Source: JALYGY01 sp963800975
GTDB taxonomy: Bacteria; Actinomycetota; Rubrobacteria; Rubrobacterales; Rubrobacteraceae
NCBI GenBank assembly: GCA_963800975.1
Contig: CAWDDB010000014.1
Location: forward strand, 248,001 to 312,000
Length of the DNA: 64,000 nt
Direction of reading: 5' to 3'
Shown here: one piece after another, positions 1 through 8,704 of the stretch
Layout: each line of letters opens with the position of its first letter
Numbering within the stretch: the stretch's first letter is position 1
The notes under the pieces: model-generated
Told to the model about the DNA's origin: nothing
Seen by the model: the letters and a program-made list of their open reading frames with translations, nothing else
Database searches by the model: none
Made by a program: the position numbers and the translations under genes

Positions 1-379
1 ACGGCTCCAGCAAACCCGCCGGCGCGTACGCCCCGAGCCTAGTCTGGTGCATGATGGCGACCTCAGGCGGCCGCCCACCGACGGCGGACATCGATAGCTT
101 CGTGTAGTAAGGCGGGCCCCAGGAGAGCGTGGTGGCCTCGAGATCCACATCGGGGTTGCTGTCCACGAAGTTGCTCATCATGTCCGCAAGCCGCGCCCCG
201 TCGCCACCACCGAACAGGTTCCAGAAGTGGATCACCCGGTTCGACCCACCCAGCGGCGCGCCTCCGGAGCAACCCGCTAGCGATAGTCCACCGACGGCAG
301 CCGCGGCCCCGTACAGGAAATGCCGCCGGCTGATGCGCCGGGCACCCCGACGTCCGACGCCCCCGAACCCCTGGGACAT
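1..379 (-). CDS. ABC transporter sugar-binding lipoprotein, N-terminal part
   Basis: The first 126 residues of an extracellular solute-binding protein; the rest lies beyond position 1. The start at 379 is an ATG preceded by AAAGGGGTAAGGGG. The N-terminus has a twin-arginine-like stretch (SRRHFLYGA, residues 17-25), a hydrophobic segment and a lipobox LAGC with lipid-acceptor Cys37. It then reads VIHFWNLFGGGDG, typical of the mature start of family-1 sugar-binding proteins. It should be exported, lipid-anchored and deliver sugar to a CUT1 permease pair. It lies 112 bp downstream of the GH2 gene on the same strand, so co-expression is plausible. The permeases are presumably outside the window. 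Substrate cannot be told from the visible part. Confidence 0.85.
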   Translation of the reverse strand, partial: MSQGFGGVGRRGARRISRRHFLYGAAAAVGGLSLAGCSGGAPLGGSNRVIHFWNLFGGGDGARLADMMSNFVDSNPDVDLEATTLSWGPPYYTKLSMSAVGGRPPEVAIMHQTRLGAYAPAGLLEP

Positions 380-491
380 GCCCCTTACCCCTTTCTGGCG
401 AACGTTCGCCTACCCTGGGGGGCATGGTACCACCCGCCACCGCGAACGCGCAACGCCGAGGCGCTACCGTCCGGCGCCAGCCGCCACGGCT

Positions 492-2300
492 TCAAGCTAT
501 TGGCTTCTCGCTCGACGTGATCTCGCGCAGGCGTTCGATATCGGCTTTTGGCTTGCGGTCGAAGGTAAGGAGGCCGTTGACCTCCTGCTCGACGTCGGTG
601 AGCTGCGTGTAGCAGAAGCCCTGCACCGGCTCGCTCTGCAGCAGGGCCGTGATCGTGGCCCCGTAGCGCGTGAGGAACTCTTCCGCGTCGGCGACGGTGC
701 TGTAGCCCCACCCTCCTCCTTCGCCGGAGAAGGCGATGCCGCCGAACTCGGAGACCAGGATCGGCTCGCCGCCGTGGGCGTGGCCCGGGGCGTAGATCGG
801 CTTGTTCGACGGTTGGGCCGAGACGCTGGACTCGCGGGTGGCGTAGCGACGCGCGAGTCCGTCCGGGTCGCCGTAATCGTGGATGGTGCACAGGTCCGTC
901 GTGGCGTGCTCCCAGCCGTCGTTGGAGACGACGAGCCGCGAGCGGTCCAGGGACTTCGTGAGGTGGTAGAGGGCCAGCAGGTGTTCGACCTGAGCAGGGT
1001 CGGCGGCGAGCTCCGAGACGCCCCAGCTCTCGTTCATCGGTACCCAGGCAACGATGCACGGGTGGTTGTGGTCGCGCCGCACGGCCTCCTGCCACTCGCC
1101 CGTTATTCGCCTGACGTAGTCGGGCGAGTAGGAGTAGGCGTTCGCCATCTCGCCCCAGACCAGGAACCCCAGGGTGTCGGCCCAGTAGAGCCAACGGGGG
1201 TCCTCCACCTTCTGGTGCTTGCGCGCCCCGTTAAAGCCAAGGTCTTTGGCCAGCTGTATATCCCGCTTGAGATCCTCGTCCGTGGGAGCCGTCAGGAGCC
1301 CCCCGGGGAAGTAGCCCTGGTCCAGGACGAGCCGCTGGTAGTAGGGACGGTTGTTCAGAAAGACGCGGCCGTCCCTGGCTTCGATCTTGCGCATCCCGAA
1401 GTAGGAATCCACCGCGTCGAGCACGCCGCCGTCGGGGCCGAGCAGCTCGAGGCGCAGCTCGTAGAGGTCAGGGTGCTCGGGCGACCACAGGGCCGCCCTC
1501 GGCCACTCGCCCACGTGCTGCGTCTCGGGTGCTAGCCCACGAGCCAGGAGCGGCAGGCTCCTCTCGACGATCGGGGCCCGCAACCTTGCGTGATCGTCGA
1601 GCACCGGCGTCCCATCGAACGAGACCGTGAAACGCAGCGAGAGCCCGGGCTCGTACCCTTCGATCGCAACCTCAACGTCCACCCGCCCCTCGTCCACGTC
1701 GGGCGTCATGCGCAGGGAGCCAACGCGCGTGGCGCCCAAGGTCTCGAGCCACACGGTCTGCCAGATCCCGGTGGTCCTGGTGTAGAAGATCCCCTCGGAC
1801 CTCTCCTTCCAGTACTGCTTGCCCCTCGGGATGGTCGTGTCCCGCGAAGGATCTTCGGCCCGCACGACGAGCACGTTGTCGCTCCGCACCACCGCCGACG
1901 TCACGTCGGCCGAGAACGGCGTGTGGCCACCCTCGTGCGAGGCCACCTGTGTGCCGTTGACCCAGACCACGGCGCGGTAATCCACCGCCCCGAAGTGCAG
2001 CAGGAGCCGTTCCTCGCCCTCGTCCGGCGGGGCGTCGAACGTGCGGGCGTACCAGACCACGTCGTGGAACGAGGTGTCCCCGATGCCGGAGAGCTCGGAC
2101 TGGTAGCAGAAAGGAACGGTGATGGTCCGGTCGAAAGGCGAGCTCTCAGAGCGCAGGTCCTGCGGCGAGACGAGTTGCCAGCCCTGCACGAGGCCTGCGT
2201 CCTCGTCGTCGAAGGCGAAGGCCCACTCCCCGTTCAGGTTCGTCCAGTCCGGACGCCGGAACTGGGGTCGCGGGTACTCCGGACGCGGCGCGGCGCTCAC
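492..2300 (-). CDS. Glycoside hydrolase family 2 enzyme (beta-galactosidase/beta-glucuronidase type)
   Basis: A 602-residue cytoplasmic GH2 enzyme without a signal peptide. The N-terminal sugar-binding jelly roll starts near RPDWTNLNGEWAF, an immunoglobulin-like domain follows, then a TIM barrel. The barrel has the acid/base motif PMNESWG (Glu424) and the nucleophile motif LVSEFGG (Glu518). The length matches beta-glucuronidases and short beta-galactosidases. I chose the GTG at 2300 because homology begins there and GGTGAGGG precedes it. It lies 13 bp after the stop of the ThuA gene, so the two are translated from one transcript. Substrate (beta-galactoside, beta-glucuronide or beta-mannoside) cannot be fixed from sequence alone. 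The neighbouring binding-protein gene suggests it acts on an imported oligosaccharide. Confidence 0.9.
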   Translation of the reverse strand: MSAAPRPEYPRPQFRRPDWTNLNGEWAFAFDDEDAGLVQGWQLVSPQDLRSESSPFDRTITVPFCYQSELSGIGDTSFHDVVWYARTFDAPPDEGEERLLLHFGAVDYRAVVWVNGTQVASHEGGHTPFSADVTSAVVRSDNVLVVRAEDPSRDTTIPRGKQYWKERSEGIFYTRTTGIWQTVWLETLGATRVGSLRMTPDVDEGRVDVEVAIEGYEPGLSLRFTVSFDGTPVLDDHARLRAPIVERSLPLLARGLAPETQHVGEWPRAALWSPEHPDLYELRLELLGPDGGVLDAVDSYFGMRKIEARDGRVFLNNRPYYQRLVLDQGYFPGGLLTAPTDEDLKRDIQLAKDLGFNGARKHQKVEDPRWLYWADTLGFLVWGEMANAYSYSPDYVRRITGEWQEAVRRDHNHPCIVAWVPMNESWGVSELAADPAQVEHLLALYHLTKSLDRSRLVVSNDGWEHATTDLCTIHDYGDPDGLARRYATRESSVSAQPSNKPIYAPGHAHGGEPILVSEFGGIAFSGEGGGWGYSTVADAEEFLTRYGATITALLQSEPVQGFCYTQLTDVEQEVNGLLTFDRKPKADIERLREITSSEKPIA

Positions 2301-2313
2301 GAGGGCTACACCC

Positions 2314-3054
2314 TCACCGTTTTGGCGCGCGGACGAGGGTCGAGCCGCTCTCGAGCGGGGCCGTGTTGCCGTGGACGGGAGCGGAGGACTGAGTGGGCGC
2401 GGCCCAGCGCGTGGCGTTGACGATGACCCTTTGCACCTCCGGGTTGTGGTAGGTCGGCAGTGACTCGTGGCCTGGCCTGAAGTAGAAGATCCTGCCCCGT
2501 CCCCGCCTGTAGCACAGGCCGCTGCGGAAGACCTCTCCCCCACCGAACCAGCTGACGAAGACCAGCTCCTCCGGGGGCGGAACGTCGAAGGGTTCCCCGT
2601 ACATCTCCTCCTCGAGCTCGATGTACTCGCCCAGCCCTTCGGCTATGGGATGACCGGGCGCGACCACCCACAGCCGCTCGCGGTCGTCGTGGCGCCACTT
2701 GAGATCACCGCTCGTGCCCATGAGTCCCTTGAAGAGCTTCGAGTAGTGCGCCGAATGCAGGGCGACGAGCCCCATGCCCTCGAGGACCCGCCGGTGAGCC
2801 CTACCTACCACCTCGTCCAAGACCTCGCCGTGCGCCTGATGTCCCCACCACAGGAGCACGTCCGTCTCGGCCAGTACCTCTTCGGTAAGCCCGTGATCCG
2901 GCTCGTCCAGCGTGGCGCAGCGGACCTCGAGCCCGGCGCTCCGCAGGGCTTCCGAGATCGCGCCGTGGATGCCGCCGGGGTAGATCCGGGCGACCTCCTC
3001 GTCGCTCCTTTCGTGCCGGTACTCGTTCCAGACCGTAACGCGCGGACCGTTCAT
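2314..3054 (-). CDS. ThuA-domain protein (trehalose-utilization-type, class I amidotransferase-like fold)
   Basis: A 246-residue ThuA-family protein. The family has a class I glutamine-amidotransferase-like fold and is linked to sugar use, such as 3-keto-trehalose processing in rhizobia, though its reaction is not settled. Visible features are the early strand (VTVWNEYRHE), DVLLWWGHQAHG, the GLVALHSAHYSK elbow and a C-terminal GRIFYFRPGHESLPTYHN segment typical of ThuA proteins. The ATG at 3054 follows GGGAGGAG with ideal spacing, so an upstream extension to about 3096 is rejected. It is divergent from the YesL gene, with a 92-bp region between them, and is followed immediately by the GH2 gene. 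A second, distant ThuA protein lies at 21628-22272. Confidence 0.85.
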   Translation of the reverse strand: MNGPRVTVWNEYRHERSDEEVARIYPGGIHGAISEALRSAGLEVRCATLDEPDHGLTEEVLAETDVLLWWGHQAHGEVLDEVVGRAHRRVLEGMGLVALHSAHYSKLFKGLMGTSGDLKWRHDDRERLWVVAPGHPIAEGLGEYIELEEEMYGEPFDVPPPEELVFVSWFGGGEVFRSGLCYRRGRGRIFYFRPGHESLPTYHNPEVQRVIVNATRWAAPTQSSAPVHGNTAPLESGSTLVRAPKR

Positions 3055-3102
3055 CTCGCTCCTCCCGTGCGCCGGCACGACGGCCGTTCGCGCCACACAT
3101 TT

Positions 3103-3123
3103 TGCTATCCTGCAATCGTAGCA
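3103..3123. promoter_or_regulatory. Candidate promoter/operator between divergent ThuA and YesL genes
   Basis: The short divergent region holds an inverted repeat TGCTA...TAGCA (3103-3107 and 3119-3123). Its left part, TGCTATCCT, also reads as an extended -10 element for the YesL gene. An operator overlapping a promoter is a reasonable inference for a sugar-responsive repressor. The arms are only 5 bp, so chance is possible. Confidence 0.35.
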
Positions 3124-3146
3124 GGGGTCCGGATACGGGGCACGCG

Positions 3147-3752
3147 ATGGGCATTCTCGACAGCAGGTTCTACCGGTGGCTGGAGACCTTCAGCAACCTG
3201 CTCTTTCTGAACCTGCTGTGGCTGCTGGCCTGCCTACCCATCGTCACCATCTACCCCTCTACGGCCGCCATGTTCGGCGTGATCAGGGACCGGGTGAGGG
3301 GAAAGGAAGGGAGAATCTGGCCGACGTTTGCGGCCCGGTTCAAGGAGAACTTCAAGCAGAGCCTCGGGATAGGCGTCGTGTGGACCTTTCTCGGCGTCGT
3401 GTTGCTCGTGGACCTGTACCTGGTCACGCAGGTTCCCCCCGTGCCGAAGATCGTCCTCGGCTCCCTGCTCTCTCTGCTCGGCCTGCTTTACGTCTTCACC
3501 TCTGTCTACCTGTTCCCGGTGATGGTCCACTACGACGCAACCTGGAAGGTGGTCCTGAAGAACTCCCTGTTGCTCTCGATCGGGCAACTGTCGACGACGC
3601 TACTGTGCCTGCTGGTCGTCGCGCTGATGGCCACCATCCTCTTCATCGTACCGCTGACCCTGCTCATAGCCGGAAGCCTGACCGCGTACATCGTCTACTG
3701 GCTCTGCGACCGGGCCTTCCGGAGGGCGCAGTCGATCTCGAACAGAGACTAG
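3147..3752 (+). CDS. YesL-family (DUF624) integral membrane protein
   Basis: A 201-residue membrane protein with about five hydrophobic segments: FLNLLWLLACLPIVTIYP near residue 20, then stretches near residues 75, 105, 140 and 165. The start MGILDSRFYRWLETFSNLLF and the following PSTAAMFGVIRDRV match the DUF624/YesL family. That family is commonly encoded in carbohydrate-use operons of Gram-positive bacteria, next to MalF/MalG-type importers, and its role is not well defined. I chose the ATG at 3147 over in-frame codons from 3102 because family similarity begins there and a G-rich Shine-Dalgarno precedes it. It stands alone on this strand, with no transporter directly beside it, which is unusual for the family. 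Confidence 0.85.
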   Translation: MGILDSRFYRWLETFSNLLFLNLLWLLACLPIVTIYPSTAAMFGVIRDRVRGKEGRIWPTFAARFKENFKQSLGIGVVWTFLGVVLLVDLYLVTQVPPVPKIVLGSLLSLLGLLYVFTSVYLFPVMVHYDATWKVVLKNSLLLSIGQLSTTLLCLLVVALMATILFIVPLTLLIAGSLTAYIVYWLCDRAFRRAQSISNRD

Positions 3753-3928
3753 AGGGAGTTTGGAATGTGGAATTATGAATTGGGTTTGAGAGCTTGTCGT
3801 CTTGCCTGGCAGGCGTCTTTGTACACAGGAAGACTGGCCTCACAATGCCTTGAGGCCGCACGAGTTGCGACTGCTCGGGGCGTCTTCGTACAATTAACCG
3901 GCGTTACCGAGGATGAGGGGGAAGTTAC

Positions 3929-4719
3929 GTGAAGCTGGCACTGCGAGATCTGATGACCCCGGGTGAGACGCTGGCGGATCGGCTGGCGTGGCTGGAGCGC
4001 GCCGGGTTCGACGGCATCGAGCTGGAGGACAGGTCCCTTGACCTGCGGCCCGACGAACTGCGTGAGATCTTCGACGCCTCGCCGGTCGCCGCGGCGAACG
4101 TGCCCGGCAGCGGGGCGCTGCTCGACCCCGATCCCCGGGAACGCGCCGCGGCCAAGGATCTGACGCGCCGGCGCCTGGAGCTTGGCCGCGTGAGCTTGGC
4201 GCGGTTGGCGTCCTCGTCGTCCCGCAGTTTGGCCGGGATCCAAGGCTGCCGGATCTATCCCCTTACAAGACAGCCGTCGAGTTGGAGCGGGAACTGTTCG
4301 TACTGCAGCTCCAGGAACTCGCGCCAGCCGCCGCCGACGCGGGCGTGCCGATCTTTCTCGAGCCGCTCAACCGCTACGAGCAGCACCTCGTGAACCGCCT
4401 GGAGCAGGGGGTGGCGTTCGCCGAGCAGGTCGGGCAGGGGATCAAGATCATGGCCGACTTCTTCCACATGAGCATCGAAGAGGCCAGCATCGCCGCTAGT
4501 ATCCGCGCGGCGGCTCCGCACATCGTCTACGTGCACGTCGCCGACAGCAACCGCCTGCAGCCCGGGCGAGGCCACCTGGATTTCCGCCCCGGCTTCGCCG
4601 CGCTAAAAGAGGCCGGCTACGACGGCTACCTCGGCATCGAGTGCCGGGTCGAAGGTCCCCACGAAGAGTCGCTGACCGAGGCCGCGGCGCTGTTGCGGGA
4701 GTTGTGGGACGCCGCGTAA
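3929..4719 (+). pseudogene. Sugar phosphate isomerase/epimerase (xylose isomerase-like TIM barrel), frame broken
   Basis: A TIM-barrel sugar isomerase/epimerase of about 262 residues read in two frames. The first part (GTG at 3929, after GGATGAGGGGGAAG) gives MKLALRDLMTPGETLADRL and FDGIELED. The second part, from about 4190, gives ELGAVGVLVVPQFGRDP, PIFLEPLNRYEQHLVNR, KIMADFFHMSIEE and IVYVHVADSNRLQPGRGHL. These are the metal-binding Glu, Asp and His regions of the family. The switch lies in 4176-4195 and needs one added base (a -1 lesion). No stop occurs within the overlap, so a 1-nt consensus error would restore the gene. It may act on keto- or epimerized sugars. The intact paralogue at 19755-20510 is only distantly similar. 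Confidence 0.75.
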
Positions 4720-4923
4720 GGAGGGTCACGGTCCAGCGCGGCCAACGTCTCGTAACCGGTACGCCGCTTCGCCAGCGACGCCATACCGTTGTTCCGCTAG
4801 GTGGGGCTTACCGGTTCACGCGGCGTGTTCCGGGCCTATTGCAGGCAGGTTGGCCCACCCGCGCCCAGAAGAACGTACCGAGCGCTGCACAGAGAGGTGA
4901 GGTCCCGGAAGGAGGTGGGGCGA

Positions 4924-5751
4924 CTAGGCAATGCCAGCCGGGAGCCGGTGACGTGCCCAGAAGGCCGCAAGCGCATCGGCTGTGCCTCGCGTGTCCTGGA
5001 GTTGCATGAGGTGCGTCGTGCCGGGCAGGACGCACCCCTCGGCGTGCGGCAGCCACGCCAGCAGCAGCCGGTGCGTCTCGCCGAAGCGCGACCAGAGGGC
5101 GTCGCTCTCGCCGCCGAGCACGGACAGGGTCGGCTGGCTGATGCGCCGCGCTTCCGCCTCGCCGAAGCGCCAGCCCAGTTGCCCGGACACCTCGCGCTCG
5201 AACCAGGTCCCCGCGTCGGCCACCGCCTGGGCGAAGGCCCCCGGCAGCACACGGTCGAGCGTGGCGCGGTACCCTTGCCACCGTGCCCGCATAAACTCAT
5301 CCACGACGACCGCCGCGCCCGCTTCCCTGTAGCTCTCTACGCCCCGCGCCAGGGACTCCCGATAACCCTGAGCACTCGCCCCAACCATCAGCCCCGGCTC
5401 CAGCAGGGCAAGCGAGTGGACCACGTCTGGGGTATCTAGCGCCAGCTGGAGGGCGACGTCGCCGCCGTATGAGTGCCCCACGACGTGCGCCCGTTCCACG
5501 CCCAAGTGGTGCAGCAAAGCCCGGCAGTCTGCGGCCTGCCGGGCGACACTGACCGGCTCGGAGGGGTGGCTGCTGCCCACATAGCCGCGGCGGTGGTAGA
5601 GGATGAGTTGGTACCGGCCCGCCACGCTGGGCTCGGCCAGGAGCGGCCGAAACGTGTCCGCGATGAACGCCCCGTGGATGAATACTACGGGCTCGCCTGT
5701 CCCAGAGACCTCGTACTCCAGCTCCGCCCCGTCAAGACTTGCCCTTTGCAA
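4924..5751 (-). CDS. Alpha/beta-fold hydrolase
   Basis: A 275-residue alpha/beta hydrolase. The oxyanion-hole motif is VFIHGAF (His26-Gly27), the nucleophile elbow is VVGHSYGGD (Ser94), the likely acid is Asp217 in GGESDALW, and the catalytic His247 sits in PGTTHLMQ. There is no signal peptide, so it is cytoplasmic. The TTG start at 5751 is preceded by GAGAGGGAG with good spacing and begins the usual leading strand (LDGAELEYEVSGTGEP). It is convergent with the broken isomerase gene and has no obvious operon partner. It could be an esterase, epoxide hydrolase-like enzyme or lactonase; the sequence does not decide. Confidence 0.85.
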   Translation of the reverse strand: MQRASLDGAELEYEVSGTGEPVVFIHGAFIADTFRPLLAEPSVAGRYQLILYHRRGYVGSSHPSEPVSVARQAADCRALLHHLGVERAHVVGHSYGGDVALQLALDTPDVVHSLALLEPGLMVGASAQGYRESLARGVESYREAGAAVVVDEFMRARWQGYRATLDRVLPGAFAQAVADAGTWFEREVSGQLGWRFGEAEARRISQPTLSVLGGESDALWSRFGETHRLLLAWLPHAEGCVLPGTTHLMQLQDTRGTADALAAFWARHRLPAGIA

Positions 5752-5874
5752 AGCTAGCTCCCTCTCGGCACACCAGCGGCATCAGGGGAGTGCTGCCGAA
5801 GCCTGTGCTCGGCCCTATTGTACCCGGGGCTACACCTTCGGCCGCCCAACCCGCGCCCGAGCGCCTACGGTACC

Positions 5875-6993
5875 CTACGAGAAGCGGACGCCGAGCTTGA
5901 TCGAGCGCTCCGGGTGCTCGTCTATCTCGCGGTACGCCTCGACGCTTTCGTCGAAGGAGACCACGGGGGTTACGATGCCATCAGTTCCGAGGCGACCGGA
6001 TTCGAGCCAGCCCAGCGCCACCTCGACCAGCCGCTCCAGCGTCCAGTGCGGTGCGTCACGCAGGGGCAGGCTCTCGACCCTCGCGGAGACGAGCTTCTGG
6101 CGGTTGACGTGGAACTCGTCGCCCAGCATCAGGCCAGAAGCCTCCCCGCCGTAGAACGAGATCATGCAGATAGTCCCACCGAAGCGCGTGGCACGGATCG
6201 CCTGGTGCAGGGCCCTCGTGTTCCCTGACACCTCGATCGCCACGTCGACCCCCCGCTGGCCGTACTGGGTCGGCACCTCGCGGTACCCGCCGAGCACGCG
6301 CTCGCCGGCCGGAGGCTCGACGTCTGGTTTGGCGGAGCCCGCGATGCGCCGGATAGCCATCCCGGCATCGCCGTCGTCGGCCAGCGGATCCAGGGCCACG
6401 TCCGCGCCTAGGGCCGTGGCGACCTCGCGCCTTGCCTCAATGGGGTCAAGAGCGATGACCATGTCCGCCCCGGCGAGCCGGGCCAGCTGCACGGCCATCA
6501 GCCCGATCGCGCCGAGGCCAAAGACCGCCACCTGGTCGCCGAGCCGGATCTCCGCGTCGCGTATCGCCAGCGCCATTACCGCCGGGTCCAGACACACCGC
6601 CGTCTCGGGGCTCATGCCCTCGGGCAGGGGATCCACCGCCATCTCGTCCACGGTGTGCGTCTCCCGAACCGGAAGGTGCCCGAACACACGATCTCCAACC
6701 CGGAAGCGCGTCGCCTCGGGACCAGCCTCCGAGACCACGCCGACGGCCATGTTGCCGAGGGGAAAGTTGCGAGGCCCCTCGAAGCCCGGACGCGGGATCA
6801 CGGCCCCCCACTCGGGGTCGTACGGGCGGCTCGCCGAAGGCTCGTTGCGGTAGCCGACCATCTCCGTCCCGTGCTTCGGCGAGGCGAACTCCGTGCGGAT
6901 GCGGATCTGCCTCAAGCCCAGCTCCGGCTCCTCGTACTCCCGCAGCACCGGCTTCCGTGGTTCCAGGGCTACCAGCTCACGCGGCACGACCAT
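5875..6993 (-). CDS. MDR-superfamily zinc-binding-type dehydrogenase
   Basis: A 372-residue medium-chain dehydrogenase. The N-terminal GroES-like part carries EFASPKHGTEMVGYRN, where the classical Cys zinc ligand is not apparent. The Rossmann part has the dinucleotide motif VFGLGAIGLMAVQLAR with an Asp (VIALDP) suiting NAD. The structural-zinc four-Cys lobe is absent, so it belongs to the branch often annotated only as zinc-binding dehydrogenase. The ATG at 6993 follows GGGGAGGTGC and fixes the start; upstream codons to 7074 are rejected. It is divergent from the 7217 importer operon and shares its repeat-bearing control region, so it may be co-regulated and oxidize or reduce the imported sugar. 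Confidence 0.85.
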   Translation of the reverse strand: MVVPRELVALEPRKPVLREYEEPELGLRQIRIRTEFASPKHGTEMVGYRNEPSASRPYDPEWGAVIPRPGFEGPRNFPLGNMAVGVVSEAGPEATRFRVGDRVFGHLPVRETHTVDEMAVDPLPEGMSPETAVCLDPAVMALAIRDAEIRLGDQVAVFGLGAIGLMAVQLARLAGADMVIALDPIEARREVATALGADVALDPLADDGDAGMAIRRIAGSAKPDVEPPAGERVLGGYREVPTQYGQRGVDVAIEVSGNTRALHQAIRATRFGGTICMISFYGGEASGLMLGDEFHVNRQKLVSARVESLPLRDAPHWTLERLVEVALGWLESGRLGTDGIVTPVVSFDESVEAYREIDEHPERSIKLGVRFS

Positions 6994-7060
6994 GCACCTC
7001 CCCGCCTCCACCCTCGGCGGTCGACCCACTGCAGCCCGCCGCCAGCGTCCAGTTTGTTTC

Positions 7061-7090
7061 TTGATCCACGACAAAGAGATACGCTATAGT
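7061..7090 (+). promoter_or_regulatory. Candidate promoter of the 7.2-12.2 kb importer operon
   Basis: TTGATC at 7061-7066 and TATAGT at 7085-7090 are separated by 18 bp, a fair sigma-70-type match on the plus strand. It lies just before the three 21-bp-spaced repeats and about 125 bp ahead of the ATG at 7217. Predicted by eye only. Confidence 0.4.
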
Positions 7091-7096
7091 TTGTCA

Positions 7097-7150
7097 TAAG
7101 TGTGATTATAGGTGGTGTAAGTGGGGTTGTGAATGGCATAAGTGGGGTTG
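7097..7150 (+). repeat. Three direct repeats with exact 21-bp period (candidate regulator sites)
   Basis: TAAGTGTGATTA at 7097, TAAGTGGGGTTG at 7118 and TAAGTGGGGTTG at 7139 start exactly 21 bp apart, that is, two helical turns. The second and third are identical. They sit just downstream of the candidate promoter and upstream of the binding-protein gene. Same-face spacing suggests cooperative binding of a regulator controlling the importer operon and possibly the divergent dehydrogenase. A near-identical copy, TAAGCGGGGTTG, occurs at 26655-26666 ahead of the SMP-30 gene. Confidence 0.55.
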
Positions 7151-7216
7151 GCGGATGCAGCCATCGACCCGAACGCACCTTCGCGGAGGGACCTCGGCGC
7201 TCAATAGGAGATAGCG

Positions 7217-8635
7217 ATGAGTAGACGACTCGGGTTCAGTCGGGGGCATTTTCTGCGCCTCTCCGCCATGTCAGTCGGCGGCGCGGTGCTGGCGGGGTGC
7301 AACCTCGAAGAGGGTGGCGGGCCACCCGGCTCGGGGCAGGGTAGCGGAGGCGAGGACGTTGACCTCGGTGAGATCCAGGCGTCGGGACAGATCCAGGAAC
7401 TGGAGAAGCTGGCGGAGGACTGGAAGCCCTACGACGGCGAGCCTGTGGAGATCTCGGTCTGGATGTACACCCCCGACGAGGCGTCCTTGAACGCATACAA
7501 GAAGGCGTTCGAGAAGAAGTATTCAAACATCAAGCTCAAGTACGTCATCTACCCCGAAGAAAGCTACGTAACCAAGATCAACGTCGCGCTGCAGGCGCAC
7601 AACCCGCCGGACGTGGCGATAGTAGAGGAGAAGGCGTGGATGAAGGCGGGTTTGGTCGCCGACCTCACCCCATTCTACGACGCCTGGGGTATCCGCGTTG
7701 GGGACTTCGCCCCCGGTGGTGTGGGGCGCTTCACGCTCGAGGACGGGCCGAAGCAGGGCATATTCGGCGTTGGCGACTTCCTCGCCGGCAACGTCATGAT
7801 GTTCAACAAGGGCCTCTTCGACGAGGCGAGCGCCGAGTATCCGCCCGTGGACAGGGCGCTGGAGTGGCCCGCGTACGCCGAGCTTTGCCGCCAGGTGGCG
7901 CGTCCCAACCCGGACCCGACCAAGGCGGTCTATGGCGGTTCGGTGCCCGATTGGGGCTTCGGCATCTACGGGAAATGGACTTTCGGCCCCGACGGCAGGC
8001 GGGCGACCGGCAACCTCAACTCCCCGGGGCACATCGAGTCGTGGGACGTCGGCACCGCGCTCGTGCGCGACAAGGTAGCGCCGGGCCAGATCCTCAACAC
8101 GGTAAGCGAGCCGGACCTATTCACCCAAAAGGGAAGTGCGATGGTATGGACGGACTTCACTTTCATCCGGGACTTCGAGGCGGCGGGCATCGACTTCGGC
8201 ATCATACCGTCACCCGTGCAGACGGGCTCCGAGACGTTCGTGGACACCTGGACCACGGCGTGGGGCACGTTCATCGAGTCGGATCACCACCACGCGGCGC
8301 TGACGTTCCTGGAGTTTATGGGGACCGAGGCGCAGCGGATTCGGGCGGAGGTTTCGGTGGACCCGCCGCTCTCGCTGAAGGTCGCCGACGAGATCAACTG
8401 GGGCGCGGGAGATCCGATCAAGGAGGAGTACCTGACGGTGCTCGAGGCGGGGGCGAAGCCGCAGGTGTTCGTCCCTCCGCTGCCAGAGGGCGCATGGGAA
8501 CCCGCCAATCTCTACAACGAGATGACCGTCCAGGGCGAGACGGACGCCAAACCGATCCTCGACGCCGAGGCGAAAGAGACGCAGCCGATTCTGGACCAGG
8601 CCTGGAAGGACTGGGACGCGCTCGGGAGGGGCTAG
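7217..8635 (+). CDS. ABC transporter sugar-binding lipoprotein
   Basis: A 472-residue extracellular solute-binding protein, first gene of a plus-strand importer operon. It has an N-terminal export signal (SRGHFLRLSAMSVGG) with lipobox LAGC (Cys28), then an acidic Gly/Ser-rich linker. The mature domain starts near VEISVWMYTPDE, with further family-1 features such as NPPDVAIVEE and DTWTTAWGTFIESDHHHAAL. The ATG at 7217 follows AGGAG. It should sit outside the membrane and pass sugar to the permeases encoded directly downstream at 8705 and 9674. The GH43 enzyme at the end of the operon hints at an arabinose-containing ligand. Confidence 0.92.
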   Translation: MSRRLGFSRGHFLRLSAMSVGGAVLAGCNLEEGGGPPGSGQGSGGEDVDLGEIQASGQIQELEKLAEDWKPYDGEPVEISVWMYTPDEASLNAYKKAFEKKYSNIKLKYVIYPEESYVTKINVALQAHNPPDVAIVEEKAWMKAGLVADLTPFYDAWGIRVGDFAPGGVGRFTLEDGPKQGIFGVGDFLAGNVMMFNKGLFDEASAEYPPVDRALEWPAYAELCRQVARPNPDPTKAVYGGSVPDWGFGIYGKWTFGPDGRRATGNLNSPGHIESWDVGTALVRDKVAPGQILNTVSEPDLFTQKGSAMVWTDFTFIRDFEAAGIDFGIIPSPVQTGSETFVDTWTTAWGTFIESDHHHAALTFLEFMGTEAQRIRAEVSVDPPLSLKVADEINWGAGDPIKEEYLTVLEAGAKPQVFVPPLPEGAWEPANLYNEMTVQGETDAKPILDAEAKETQPILDQAWKDWDALGRG

Positions 8636-8704
8636 CGAGGACGATCGGATCCGCCCCGATCGCCCGGTGGACGCCCACCTAACGAACAGGCTGGAGGTGC
8701 CGAG

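Noticed and set aside
129..1535. Long open frame on the plus strand opposite the GH2 gene
   Set aside because: Antisense to a gene with clear GH2 catalytic motifs; composition is typical of high-GC shadow frames.
3753..3928. Short frames between the YesL gene and the isomerase
   Set aside because: A plus-strand stretch starting MWNYELGLR looks briefly protein-like but has no recognisable family or continuation.
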